Under the pieces are notes generated by a model, which was not told where the DNA came from, made no database searches, and was given only the letters and a program-made list of their open reading frames with translations. Both the position numbers and the translations under genes were made by a program. From Domibacillus indicus (GTDB taxonomy: Bacteria > Bacillota > Bacilli > Bacillales > Domibacillaceae), in contig NZ_LAJB01000007.1 in the NCBI RefSeq assembly GCF_000970685.1, positions 372,001 through 436,000 of the forward strand: 64,000 nt of DNA, read 5' to 3'. Positions 25,534-33,267 of this stretch are shown here, one piece after another (position 1 is the stretch's first letter; every line of letters starts with the position of its first letter).

Positions 25534-26201
25534 GATTCTTTCAGCACGTATCCGACTCCGCGAACCGTCTGGATCAGCGGCCCGTCAAACGGCTTATCAA
25601 TTTTATTTCGAAGATAGCGGATATAGACATCCACAATATTGGTGTCTCCATAATAGTCATATCCCCAGACACCATCCAGGAGCTGCTCCCGCGATAAAAC
25701 ATGACGCTTATTTTTTAATAAATAAAGAAGCAAATCATATTCTCTCGGTGTTAAATCAATTAATTGCCCCGCACGTGTTACTTCATGAGCTGCTTCATCA
25801 ACGATTAAATCTGCTGCTGATAATGAAGTGCCCGGCACGGTTTTCCGGAGCGCGGCTCGAATTCTCGCTAAAAGCTCGTCCATATCAAAAGGCTTTGTCA
25901 CGTAATCACTGGCACCAAGATCAAGCCCGCTTACTTTATCCGCCGTTTCATCCTTCGCTGTCAGCAGAATAACCGGCACATCACTTCCCTGCTTGATTCT
26001 CCGCAACACCCCCATACCGTCCAGCCCCGGCAGCATCACGTCCAGCAGCACAAGATCAAACTCACTTTCCCGAAAAGCTGAAATCGCATCAAGACCGTCC
26101 AGTACTTTTTTTGTTTTGTATCCTTCATGCTCAAGCTCGAGTTCCAGCAAACGGGCAATCCGCTCCTCATCTTCTACAATCAGTATTCGATGGTCGCTCA
26201 T
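25530..26201 (-). CDS. OmpR-family response regulator (YkoG-like)
   Basis: 223 residues: receiver domain with acidic pair D11/E12, phospho-acceptor Asp54 (LLDVMLPG) and the K in VTKPFD, then a winged-helix DNA-binding domain (DLTPREYDLLLYLLKNK, NIVDVYIRYLRNKID, IQTVRGVGYVLKES). First gene of the kinase/PepSY operon. Start ATG 26201 with AAAGGAG upstream. Confidence 0.95.
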   Translation of the reverse strand: MSDHRILIVEDEERIARLLELELEHEGYKTKKVLDGLDAISAFRESEFDLVLLDVMLPGLDGMGVLRRIKQGSDVPVILLTAKDETADKVSGLDLGASDYVTKPFDMDELLARIRAALRKTVPGTSLSAADLIVDEAAHEVTRAGQLIDLTPREYDLLLYLLKNKRHVLSREQLLDGVWGYDYYGDTNIVDVYIRYLRNKIDKPFDGPLIQTVRGVGYVLKES

Positions 26202-26255
26202 TTCATCCGCTCCTTTCCTTCCTCTTATTATCCGTTGAAAAACCTTTGTTTGTCC

Positions 26256-26285
26256 AAAAAAAGACGACCTTCACCAGATCGTCCT
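26256..26285 (-). terminator. Terminator of the TetR gene
   Basis: Minus strand GGACGAT...GGTCGTC stem with a short loop, followed by TTTTTTT. It overlaps the end of the TetR coding region at 26284. Confidence 0.8.
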
Positions 26286-27120
26286 ATCCCTTAAAAAAAT
26301 CATCTATTAATGTTAAAAGGTCTTCGTTTCCAGGAATACACTTTGCCACGGTTTCTATAACAAGCCGGCGGGGAGTTTCTTCCCTTGCTTCATCCTGCAA
26401 AAATCGGAGCAGCTCATCTGCCTGCTCGTCAGCTGACTGCTGCATGGCGCCGATTTTCTGCAAAAGCCGGCTTTTTTTGCGTTCTTTTATAAGAAGCTCT
26501 TCTGGCTGCCATCTCTCAAGCAAGCGTGAATCGAGCAATACATCTTTTGTCTTCACAATATCTTCTACTACTGCATCCATTCTACGCATGGCATAAGCAA
26601 TCACAGAATCAACTTCAACATCCTCTTCTATTGCGGCCAAAAAATGAAGCGTATTTTGAATAATGCCGAACATGCTGATGGCCGTATCTAAAGAATACGG
26701 ACGAACGCGCGAACCATATACCTCCACGAGCCGTCTTTGCATCCAGCGCAGTTCCTTTAAATGGTGCCGCTTGACGAATTTTTTCAGTTCTTCATCTTCC
26801 GATATAAACACACCCTGAAACAGAGCAAATAAATTGTTTTCTTTGTTTACTTCCATTTTTACTTTGACCTGCCGGATAAACACCTCTTTATCATGAACAG
26901 GGCGCCCGGCGATCACCTCGGTGCGGCGTTCATCTGCTTCCAAATTAATTTTTTCGAAAATACTGATCAGCAGCTCACTTTTAGATGGAAAGTAATTATA
27001 GAAGGTTCCTTTTGAAATGCCGCTTTTCTCTAAAATATCCTGAACGGATGTAGCCGTATATCCTTTTTCCACAAATAAAGCGTGTGCGGCTTTCATGACA
27101 TTTTTTTTACGCTCGTTCAA
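26284..27120 (-). CDS. TetR-family transcriptional repressor
   Basis: 278 residues. The N-terminal HTH (MKAAHALFVEKGYTATSVQDILEKSGISKGTFYNYF in pieces) is typical TetR. The C-terminal ligand domain is longer than usual and ends in a charged helical tail. It is divergent from an MFS drug-efflux gene that it probably represses. Start: TTG 27120 has AAGGAA at 9 nt; the GTG at 27129 has no spacing. GTTCAAA half-sites occur on both sides of the intergenic region. Confidence 0.9.
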   Translation of the reverse strand: MNERKKNVMKAAHALFVEKGYTATSVQDILEKSGISKGTFYNYFPSKSELLISIFEKINLEADERRTEVIAGRPVHDKEVFIRQVKVKMEVNKENNLFALFQGVFISEDEELKKFVKRHHLKELRWMQRRLVEVYGSRVRPYSLDTAISMFGIIQNTLHFLAAIEEDVEVDSVIAYAMRRMDAVVEDIVKTKDVLLDSRLLERWQPEELLIKERKKSRLLQKIGAMQQSADEQADELLRFLQDEAREETPRRLVIETVAKCIPGNEDLLTLIDDFFKG

Positions 27121-27212
27121 TGAATGCACTTCCTTTTTTGAACTGTCGGTCTATTCAGAGATTAACGCAGCACACTTATTATTTCAAGGTTTAATAAATA
27201 ATCTTTAATTAT

Positions 27213-27279
27213 TTGTTGATTTTTTTGGACGACCGGTATAATATAAATACCTATTGGAATACAAGTTCAAAATTTGAAC
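27213..27279 (+). promoter_or_regulatory. Efflux promoter and TetR operator candidates
   Basis: -35 TTGTTG (27213-27218) and -10 TATAAT (27237-27242) with 18-nt spacing. The -10 is covered by an inverted repeat GGTAT-n7-ATACC (27235-27251). Just downstream of the expected start site lies a perfect palindrome GTTCAAAATTTGAAC (27265-27279). The half-site TTTGAAC recurs at 27137-27143 before the regulator gene. Confidence 0.7.
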
Positions 27280-27306
27280 ATGCAGTATGCTAGAGGAGGA
27301 ATTATT

Positions 27307-28773
27307 TTGAATACACAAGGAGCGATGGAAAAACCGCCCTATGCAATGATTGCGATTTTATTTGTCGGCGCGTTTGTCTCTCTTTTAAATGAAACGTTAT
27401 TGAATGTGGCCCTGCCATCGATTATGAAAGATTTTGATGTATCAGCGTCTGCTGTACAGTGGCTGTCAACCGGTTATATGCTTGTAAATGGCGTGTTAAT
27501 TCCGGCAAGCGCCTTTTTCATCCAAAAATTCACAAACCGGAATTTATTTATCACCGCGATGATTTTATTCACTGCAGGATCTGTTCTCGCAACACTGTCA
27601 CCGACATTCGGCGTACTTTTAGCCGCGCGGATGATTCAGGCATCCGGCTCCGCTATTATGATGCCGCTTTTAATGAACGTTATGCTGGCAAGCTTTCCAG
27701 TGGAACGGCGCGGGGCAGCGATGGGCATCTTCGGACTTGTCATGATTACAGCTCCCGCTATCGGGCCGACTCTTTCGGGCTGGCTGATTGAACATTATTC
27801 ATGGCGCACGCTGTTTGACGTTGTTATTCCAATTGCAGCGATCACCCTTATTTTTGCGCTTTTCAAGCTGAAAAATATCACACCACAGCGAAATATTACG
27901 CTGGACGCACTATCGCTTGTTTTATCCAGCATTGGATTCGGCGGAATATTATACGGATTCAGCTCGGCCGGCGAAAAAGGCTGGGATTCTATTCATGCCT
28001 ACGGGGCGATTGCCGCCGGCGTAATCGGGCTTATCCTGTTTGTTCTGCGCCAGATGAAGCTGGATGAGCCATTGCTTGAGTTCCGGATTTACAAGTATCC
28101 AATGTTCGCCCTTTCATCTGCGATTTCGGTGGTTATTGCAATGGCGATGTTTTCCGGCATGCTGTTAATGCCAATTTACGTGCAGACCATCCGCGGTATT
28201 TCCCCGCTTGATTCAGGACTGCTAATGCTGCCGGGCGCTATTGTAATGGGGATTATGTCGCCGATCACCGGTATTTTGTTCGATAAAATTGGCGCGCGAA
28301 TCCTGGCTATTTTCGGACTGTCTGTGACGATTTTAACAACCTTTATGTTCAGTAATTTAACGCTGGATACATCATACGGCTACCTTATGTTCGTGTACAC
28401 GCTGCGCATGTTTGGTATGTCGATGGTGATGATGCCGGTTATGACAAATGGATTGAATCAGCTGCCGCCGGTGATGAATCCGCACGGTACAGCGATGAAC
28501 AATACTCTTCAGCAGGTATCCGGCGCTGTTGGTTCTGCTTTACTCATTACCGTTATGCAAAATCGGGCTGAGTCCGAGGCAGAACGGCTGGCTGAATCAG
28601 CAGCTGGCGACCCGTCTGCCATGGCGAATATTGCAAATGAAGCAACATTGAATGGGATTAACTTTTCGTTTACGGTATCTGTTTTCATTGCCCTGGCAGC
28701 ACTTGTGCTTACCTTTTTTATGAAGCGGGTAAAGCCTGCCCACGAACAGGTCAAGCAGCAGTCTGCCGGCTGA
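27307..28773 (+). CDS. MFS multidrug efflux transporter, DHA2 (EmrB/QacA) family
   Basis: About 14 transmembrane helices over 488 residues. Family motifs include NVALPSIMKDFDVSASAVQWLSTGYML (in two pieces) near the end of TM1, and motif C-like ITAPAIGPTLSGWL near 160. It exports drugs or other hydrophobic compounds using the proton gradient; the substrate is unknown. Start TTG 27307 has GAGGAGG at 7 nt. An ATG at 27325 is possible but badly spaced. Divergent TetR gene upstream. Confidence 0.93.
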   Translation: MNTQGAMEKPPYAMIAILFVGAFVSLLNETLLNVALPSIMKDFDVSASAVQWLSTGYMLVNGVLIPASAFFIQKFTNRNLFITAMILFTAGSVLATLSPTFGVLLAARMIQASGSAIMMPLLMNVMLASFPVERRGAAMGIFGLVMITAPAIGPTLSGWLIEHYSWRTLFDVVIPIAAITLIFALFKLKNITPQRNITLDALSLVLSSIGFGGILYGFSSAGEKGWDSIHAYGAIAAGVIGLILFVLRQMKLDEPLLEFRIYKYPMFALSSAISVVIAMAMFSGMLLMPIYVQTIRGISPLDSGLLMLPGAIVMGIMSPITGILFDKIGARILAIFGLSVTILTTFMFSNLTLDTSYGYLMFVYTLRMFGMSMVMMPVMTNGLNQLPPVMNPHGTAMNNTLQQVSGAVGSALLITVMQNRAESEAERLAESAAGDPSAMANIANEATLNGINFSFTVSVFIALAALVLTFFMKRVKPAHEQVKQQSAG

Positions 28774-28801
28774 TTCACTTACTCTTTCAGAGGCTTAATT
28801 T

Positions 28802-28840
28802 AAAAAAACGCCCCTGCCGGCTGCGGCAGGGGCGTTTTTT
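28802..28840. terminator. Bidirectional terminator
   Basis: AAAAACGCCCCTGCCG pairs with CGGCAGGGGCGTTTTT, a long GC-rich stem with A/T runs on both sides, between the convergent MFS and DinB-like genes. Confidence 0.93.
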
Positions 28841-28841
28841 A

Positions 28842-29246
28842 TCAGGCCTTTTTTGTTAAGCTTTTAATAATTCCCGTATGCATACCTTCATGAAAGGTGA
28901 CAAATTGGAGAACGGCATTGATGGTTGTCATCTCGAGCGGCCCGATTGTAACCGGCTGGTCTGCATCTTGATCGAGTTCCCCGCAAAATTCTGTCAATGC
29001 GTCCCATTTGCTCTTGAAGTGCATGGATAATTTCCTCTGCTGACGGCACATTTCCCTGCCAGTCTGACGGCCGCGTTCCAGTCGCAAACAAAGCAGCCCC
29101 TCGGCCAATACAAAAATATGCCCGGCATTCCAATGAATATTGTTGGATGACGAGCCCGGCATTTCTGCCCATTTTTCCTGCGGCGCATTATTGATTATAT
29201 GGAATGCCGAATTTCTGGCAAAAACGAACTGTTTAATAGATTCCAT
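28842..29246 (-). CDS. DinB-family protein with an out-of-frame middle
   Basis: A 134-codon frame whose two ends belong to the DinB/YfiT-like four-helix family (N-term ...NNIHWNAGHIFVLAEGLL, C-term ...FVTFHEGMHTGIIKSL with family His residues). The middle, about 28990-29095, does not fit: the expected residues (LFATGTRPSDWQGNVPSAEE, then a helix) are encoded in another frame. Some 10-15 residues normally before that block are also missing. This implies a deletion that shifted frame, then a second indel that restored it. The product may be misfolded, and a sequencing error is possible. Start ATG 29246 has GGAG. Treat as a damaged DinB protein. Confidence 0.7.
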   Translation of the reverse strand: MESIKQFVFARNSAFHIINNAPQEKWAEMPGSSSNNIHWNAGHIFVLAEGLLCLRLERGRQTGREMCRQQRKLSMHFKSKWDALTEFCGELDQDADQPVTIGPLEMTTINAVLQFVTFHEGMHTGIIKSLTKKA

Positions 29247-29304
29247 TCAATCTCCTGCTGTGCGATAATCGCCTATATCTTATCACATTTCTTTTCCCCC
29301 ACAC

Positions 29305-29324
29305 TTATTCGAGGGCTCGAATAA
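29305..29324. promoter_or_regulatory. 20-bp palindrome upstream of the N-hydroxylase gene
   Basis: TTATTCGAG-GG-CTCGAATAA, arms of 9 bp, in the 158-bp divergent region between the DinB-like gene and the N-hydroxylase gene. It does not match a Fur box. It has no T run for a terminator, so an operator is the better guess. Confidence 0.5.
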
Positions 29325-29404
29325 AAGCATATTTGTATGTTTTAAGAAAACAATAGAACGGGAAAACAAAAGGAACTATAAATGGAGAAGGGACTGGATT
29401 TAAA

Positions 29405-30700
29405 ATGTCAAAGCAAGTTTACGACCTATGCGGCGTTGGCATTGGTCCATTTAATTTAGGTATGGCTGCTCTTGCGGATAAAACCAGCTTGAAGTGCCTT
29501 TTTTTAGAGAAAAACAGCTCATTTAACTGGCACCCCGGTATGCTTATCAGCGGCAGTGATTTGCAGGTGCCTTTTCTGGCAGATCTGGTTACATTCGCCG
29601 ACCCTACCAGCCCCTATACGTTTTTAAATTATTTGCATCATCAAAATCGGCTTCATTCCTTTTTCTTTTTCCAGCGCTTTGATATTCCGCGCCAGGAATA
29701 TAATGAATATGCTAAATGGGTAGCGGCCCAGCTTCCGTCCTGCCGCTTTGATTCAAAAGTCACAAACGTAATCAGCCGTGATGGACTGTATGAAGTAACG
29801 GTAAATGGCCAGGAAACGATTTACGCCCGCCATGTTGTTCTCGGAACAGGCTCTGTGCCGATGATGCCCCCTGGCTTCAAGCCATCAAATGATGTGATTC
29901 ATTCCAATTTCTTTTTACAGCATAAAGCTCATCTGCAAAAAGGCGAAACGATTGTTGTAGTCGGCTCGGGGCAAAGTGCGGCGGAAATTTTTTTAGAACT
30001 GCTGACGGAAAAAGACCAATTCGGTTATAAACTCGCCTGGCTGACCCGTTCTTCGGGATTTCTGCAGATGGAATCAGCCAAGCTTGGCCAGGAAGTTTTT
30101 TCTCCTGACTATGTCAATTACTTTAAAACTCTTTCATACAAAACCCGAAAAAGCTCTCTTAATGAGCTGGAACATCTGCGAAATGGCGTTGATGCTGCTA
30201 CCTTAAAAGCGATTTATGATCATATGTACCACCGGTCTATTTATGGAAAGGAAACAGACGTGCTGATCCAGCCTTTAACGGAGGTTAACGGATTTGAAGA
30301 CGGCCGCCTGCACTGCCGGCAATGGCAGGAGGATATTTCATTTGAACTGCCGGCCGACCGGGTGATTTTGGCGACCGGTTACAAACCTCATCTGCCGGAC
30401 TGGCTGCTTCGGATGAAAGAAAAAATAAAATGGGAAGATAAACATTTTTTTGAGATTGATGATGACTACCGGATTATATTTAAAGATAACCGGCCCAATC
30501 ATTTGTTTACCCTGACGAACCTGGAGCTTGCCTCTGGAACAGGCGCAACAAATCTCGGTCTTTCTGTCCGGCGGAATCAGGTTATCTTAAATGCCGTTGC
30601 TGACAAGCCATTATTTAATCTGAAACAGGATACGGTGTTCCAAAACTTTTCAGCAAATTTTATTCAAGAGACCTTTTCCATACAAAAAAGCGGGAGATGA
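29405..30700 (+). CDS. L-lysine N6 / L-ornithine N5 monooxygenase family
   Basis: 431-residue FAD- and NADPH-dependent N-hydroxylase of the IucD/PvdA/SidA family, which makes the hydroxylamine for hydroxamate siderophores. Visible blocks: FAD site CGVGIGPFNLGMAAL (9-23), WHPGMLISGSDLQVPFLADL (substrate/FAD), NADPH site VVVGSGQSAAEIF (about 190-202) and the family C-terminal stretch NLELASGTGATNLGLSVRRN. No other siderophore gene is adjacent and no Fur box was found, which is unusual for this family. Start ATG 29405 has AGAAGGG 11 nt upstream. The stop codon lies in the terminator stem. Confidence 0.9.
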   Translation: MSKQVYDLCGVGIGPFNLGMAALADKTSLKCLFLEKNSSFNWHPGMLISGSDLQVPFLADLVTFADPTSPYTFLNYLHHQNRLHSFFFFQRFDIPRQEYNEYAKWVAAQLPSCRFDSKVTNVISRDGLYEVTVNGQETIYARHVVLGTGSVPMMPPGFKPSNDVIHSNFFLQHKAHLQKGETIVVVGSGQSAAEIFLELLTEKDQFGYKLAWLTRSSGFLQMESAKLGQEVFSPDYVNYFKTLSYKTRKSSLNELEHLRNGVDAATLKAIYDHMYHRSIYGKETDVLIQPLTEVNGFEDGRLHCRQWQEDISFELPADRVILATGYKPHLPDWLLRMKEKIKWEDKHFFEIDDDYRIIFKDNRPNHLFTLTNLELASGTGATNLGLSVRRNQVILNAVADKPLFNLKQDTVFQNFSANFIQETFSIQKSGR

Positions 30701-30724
30701 AAATCATCTCCCGCTTGCTTTTAT
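30684..30724. terminator. Bidirectional terminator containing a stop codon
   Basis: AGCGGGAGATGA pairs with TCATCTCCCGCT; A run before, TTGCTTTT after. The N-hydroxylase TGA at 30698-30700 is part of the stem. The convergent CAP-domain gene ends at 30724. Confidence 0.9.
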
Positions 30725-31374
30725 TATTTTCCAATGAACATTTGTGTCCAGTGGCCGTCTACATATCCTACACCAATGTGTGTAAAGTTTGTGCTTAGGA
30801 TGTTTTTCCGGTGACCGTCACTGTTCATCCATGCCTTCATAACTTCTTCCGGAGTCTGCTGGCCTTTCGCGATATTTTCGCCGGCCGCTTTATACGTGAT
30901 GCCAAACTGCTTCATCATATCAAATGGTGATCCGTATGTTGGCGACTGGTGAGAAAAGTAGCCTTTATCCTTCATATCCTGTGATTTTGCACGCGCTACC
31001 TTGCTAAGCTCAGTATCTAGTTCCAATGCTTTCAATCCAGCTTTTGCACGCTCTTCGTTTACAAGTTTGGCAACTTCCTGTTCAAAAGCATTAACAGATT
31101 CAGAAGCCGTCTGCGGGGCAGCTGTTTCTGCTGTTTTTTCCTGCTGCGGTGCTTCTGCAGCAGGCGCTGCCGCTTGCTGCGGTTTTGCTTCAGCTGTTGG
31201 AGCAGCTGTTTGGCTGGCAGCTGGCTGTTTCACCTGGTAAGTATATTTATAAGTTTTGTATTGAACAAGTTTTGATACGTCGCAAGTTGGTGCTGCTGCT
31301 TCCGCTTGTCCTGCTGTAAATAGTCCAATAGACATTAATCCGGCTACTGCGGCAATACGTACATTTATTTTCAA
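30724..31374 (-). CDS. Secreted CAP (SCP/PR1)-domain protein, YkwD-like
   Basis: 216 residues: signal peptide ending about AGQAEA (residue 26), a short domain with one Cys, an Ala/Pro/Glu/Gln-rich linker (about 50-92) and a CAP domain (about 95-216) with NEERAKAGLKALELD, YFSHQSPTYGSPFDMM, AAGENIAKG, HRKNIL and HIGVGYV. His and Glu of the CAP cavity are present. Bacillus homologues (YkwD and SafA-like spore proteins) are extracellular; the role is unknown. Start is TTG 31374 with AGGAGG at 9 nt. Confidence 0.92.
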   Translation of the reverse strand: MKINVRIAAVAGLMSIGLFTAGQAEAAAPTCDVSKLVQYKTYKYTYQVKQPAASQTAAPTAEAKPQQAAAPAAEAPQQEKTAETAAPQTASESVNAFEQEVAKLVNEERAKAGLKALELDTELSKVARAKSQDMKDKGYFSHQSPTYGSPFDMMKQFGITYKAAGENIAKGQQTPEEVMKAWMNSDGHRKNILSTNFTHIGVGYVDGHWTQMFIGK

Positions 31375-31535
31375 GGTAAAAATCCTCCTGTGTTTTTTAA
31401 GACTGCCCGGGCTGTGTGATTACTATAGCTTGAATCAAAACACCGCCGCAATAGATTTAAGCATGGAAAATGCTAGACTCTTTACATAATGGTAGTTTCC
31501 TTAATTGCCCACGGCGTTGAGCCCATACAAAATAA

Positions 31536-31574
31536 GCGGTTCAACTCTTCTTAAAAAAAGAAGAATTGAACCGC
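31536..31574 (-). terminator. Terminator after the amidase-domain gene
   Basis: Minus strand GCGGTTCAA(T/C)TCTTCTT pairs with AAGAAGAGTTGAACCGC around a T-rich loop, followed by TTATTTTG. Position fits the gene ending at 31606. Confidence 0.7.
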
Positions 31575-31605
31575 GAAACAAAAGCGTAATTAAGTGACAT
31601 AAATG

Positions 31606-32094
31606 TTACAATGCCGTACTTTCATCTATATGGAAAAAGTAATAACGAATGCCAGCTGTATATGCGGTCGATGTTGTATAGCTCCAATGGCGGTTTCGGC
31701 TGTTGGCTGTATGGGCGTTAACGAGCGGTATGCCATTTTGTTTGCTTACCACGATCGCAGCATGATCCATTCGGCCATCCCCCGTAAAATCATAAATAAT
31801 CACATCTCCCGGCAGGAGCATTTCAGGCGATTGCTTTCTCGCTGCTTTTAATCCGCTTCGTGACCCTTCCAGGTACCACCTGAGCGAATGTGCCACACTC
31901 CAGCTGAAGCTCCATGCGCCCCCTCTGATCCACCACCCGTTCTCTCTGCCCGGGTAGCCTCTCATTGGAGCGCCGCCTGCAAGCAGGCATTGGGATACAA
32001 AGTTAGTGCAGTCTACAGAAAATGAAGGAAAAGCCGGGTTGTAGCTGTTCCACCATTGATGGGCATAACGGACAGCTGCTTCACGATTGTACAT
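31606..32094 (-). CDS. Amidase-domain protein (putative cysteine peptidase/amidase)
   Basis: 162 residues covering a complete amidase_6-type domain of the NlpC/CHAP-like fold. [20 protein letters not shown] opens it; [17 protein letters not shown] carries the likely nucleophile Cys; GDVIIYDF and MDHAAIVVS give the catalytic His; [14 protein letters not shown] closes it. In other Bacillaceae such domains often carry secretion signals; none is present here, so the site of action is unclear. Start ATG 32094 has AAGGGGGA at 7 nt; the ATG at 32100 is too close. It lies 42 nt behind the terminator of a candidate RNA. Confidence 0.88.
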   Translation of the reverse strand: MYNREAAVRYAHQWWNSYNPAFPSFSVDCTNFVSQCLLAGGAPMRGYPGRENGWWIRGGAWSFSWSVAHSLRWYLEGSRSGLKAARKQSPEMLLPGDVIIYDFTGDGRMDHAAIVVSKQNGIPLVNAHTANSRNRHWSYTTSTAYTAGIRYYFFHIDESTAL

Positions 32095-32135
32095 ATCCAT
32101 TCCCCCTTAATAAATGGTATGCAAAAAAGAACATA

Positions 32136-32165
32136 GAAAAACCGGCCTGGGAAACCAGGCCGGTT
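32136..32165 (-). terminator. Terminator of the candidate RNA
   Basis: AACCGGCCTGG pairs with CCAGGCCGGTT over a GAAA-type loop, followed by TTTTTC on the minus strand. Very stable. Confidence 0.93.
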
Positions 32166-32405
32166 TTATTTAAAAAAATAAAGTAACTCACAACGTTTTG
32201 CAGATGAATCTTTTCTTCATTCTGCATGAAACCGCCGCGGTATTATTAATTCTACATTATCGTTTTTGATGTACCTAAACGACCTAAGCCCTTCCTGCTC
32301 TTAAGTCCTTGCAGCTCCGAAGCTGCTCCAGTGTGAATAAGTTTAGTCAACACTAGCAGAATGCCAGAATTTTATTTAAACGTTCCAAGTTACGCTCTCA
32401 ATCAG
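32137..32405 (-). ncRNA. Candidate structured RNA (~270 nt), family unknown
   Basis: A transcript is predicted from a near-consensus promoter (32412-32440) to a strong terminator (32136-32165). No convincing open frame lies inside. It can form GCAGCT-UCGG-AGCTGC, a GACTTAAG/CTTAGGTC stem with an 11-nt purine loop (AGCAGGAAGGG), and a TGCAG-A-ATGAA/TTCAT-C-TGCA stem. AACGTT sequences near both ends could close the molecule. I do not recognise SRP RNA, 6S, tmRNA, RNase P, a T-box or a known riboswitch. It could be an independent small RNA or a long leader of the amidase gene starting at 32094. Confidence 0.6.
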
Positions 32406-32411
32406 AAGGTA

Positions 32412-32440
32412 ATTATATCATCTGTTCCTGACAAAGTCAA
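32412..32440 (-). promoter_or_regulatory. Strong SigA promoter of the candidate RNA
   Basis: Minus strand TTGACT (32440-32435) and TATAAT (32417-32412) with exactly 17 nt between them. It lies 11 nt after the IclR gene stop, so it fires independently of that gene. Confidence 0.82.
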
Positions 32441-32450
32441 CAGTATGTTA

Positions 32451-33215
32451 TTATTTCCAGCCGAGGCGCTTTGAAATCTCCCGGCCCGCTTGAATCATCC
32501 GCTGCCGCAGCGGGATAAGCCGTTCATCTGTCATTCGAAGAGTCGGGCCCGAGATTGACACAGCTGCCGCTACAGCTCCGGTGTGATCAAAAACGGGAGC
32601 AGCAATACAGCGGATGCCGGCTTCGTTTTCTTCAAGATCAAGGGCGTAGCCTTTTTTCTTTACGTCCGCTAACTCTTTTAAAAATTCTTCTTTTGTAGTG
32701 ATGGTATGCTCAGTATGAGCCGGCAGCCCTTTCCGGTTTAAAATCTCGATTACTTCCGATGACGGCAGATGGGCTAAAATAGCTTTGCCGACAGAAGTAC
32801 AATGCACAGGTGCCCGTTTGCCGACTTTTGAATGCATTCTCAGTGCTTCATAACCGTCAAGCTTTTCAATATAAACGACTTCCCCCCGGTCATATACAAC
32901 AAGATGAACCACTTCATTTGTTTCTGTTTCAAGCTGGCGCAGCACGCGCTGGGCTTCTGCCCTTACATCAAGTGAGTCAAGCAGCTTCGAGCTGATATTT
33001 AAAAAGGCATATCCGATCCGGTAGCGGCCGGTTTCTTCATTTTGTTCAATATATCCGTACTGCTCAAGTGTGGCGAGTGTTCGAAACACCGAGCTTTTAT
33101 TAATATCCATTTGATTAGCAATTTCTGTCACCCCAAGCCCCGACCGGGACAAACTGACAATTTCAATAATATCGAGCGCCCGCGCAACAGATTTTACGAC
33201 ATTTTCTCTTTCCAA
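32451..33215 (-). CDS. IclR-family transcriptional regulator
   Basis: 254 residues: winged-helix HTH (VKSVARALDIIEIVS, LGVTEIANQMDINKSSVFRT) and an IclR effector domain (HLVVYDRGEVVYIEKLDG, VHCTSVGKAILAHLPS, CIAAPVFDHTGAVAAAVSISGP). It lies 52 nt behind malate synthase G on the same strand. It may therefore respond to glyoxylate or a related acid and control that gene; IclR proteins often do this, but no operator was identified. The start chosen is TTG 33215 with AGGGGG 8 nt upstream; the frame runs to 33452 inside the malate synthase gene without a better start. Confidence 0.9.
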   Translation of the reverse strand: MERENVVKSVARALDIIEIVSLSRSGLGVTEIANQMDINKSSVFRTLATLEQYGYIEQNEETGRYRIGYAFLNISSKLLDSLDVRAEAQRVLRQLETETNEVVHLVVYDRGEVVYIEKLDGYEALRMHSKVGKRAPVHCTSVGKAILAHLPSSEVIEILNRKGLPAHTEHTITTKEEFLKELADVKKKGYALDLEENEAGIRCIAAPVFDHTGAVAAAVSISGPTLRMTDERLIPLRQRMIQAGREISKRLGWK

Positions 33216-33267
33216 CCGGTCTTCCCCCTCTTTTGAATGAGAAAAGCCGGCCGCAGCCAGCTTTCTT

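Noticed and set aside
32225..32245. ACCGCGG-like motif suggesting a T-box leader
   Set aside because: The rest of the T-box sequence (AGGGTGG part) and a specifier stem are missing; the motif is better explained as a small ACCG/CGGT hairpin.
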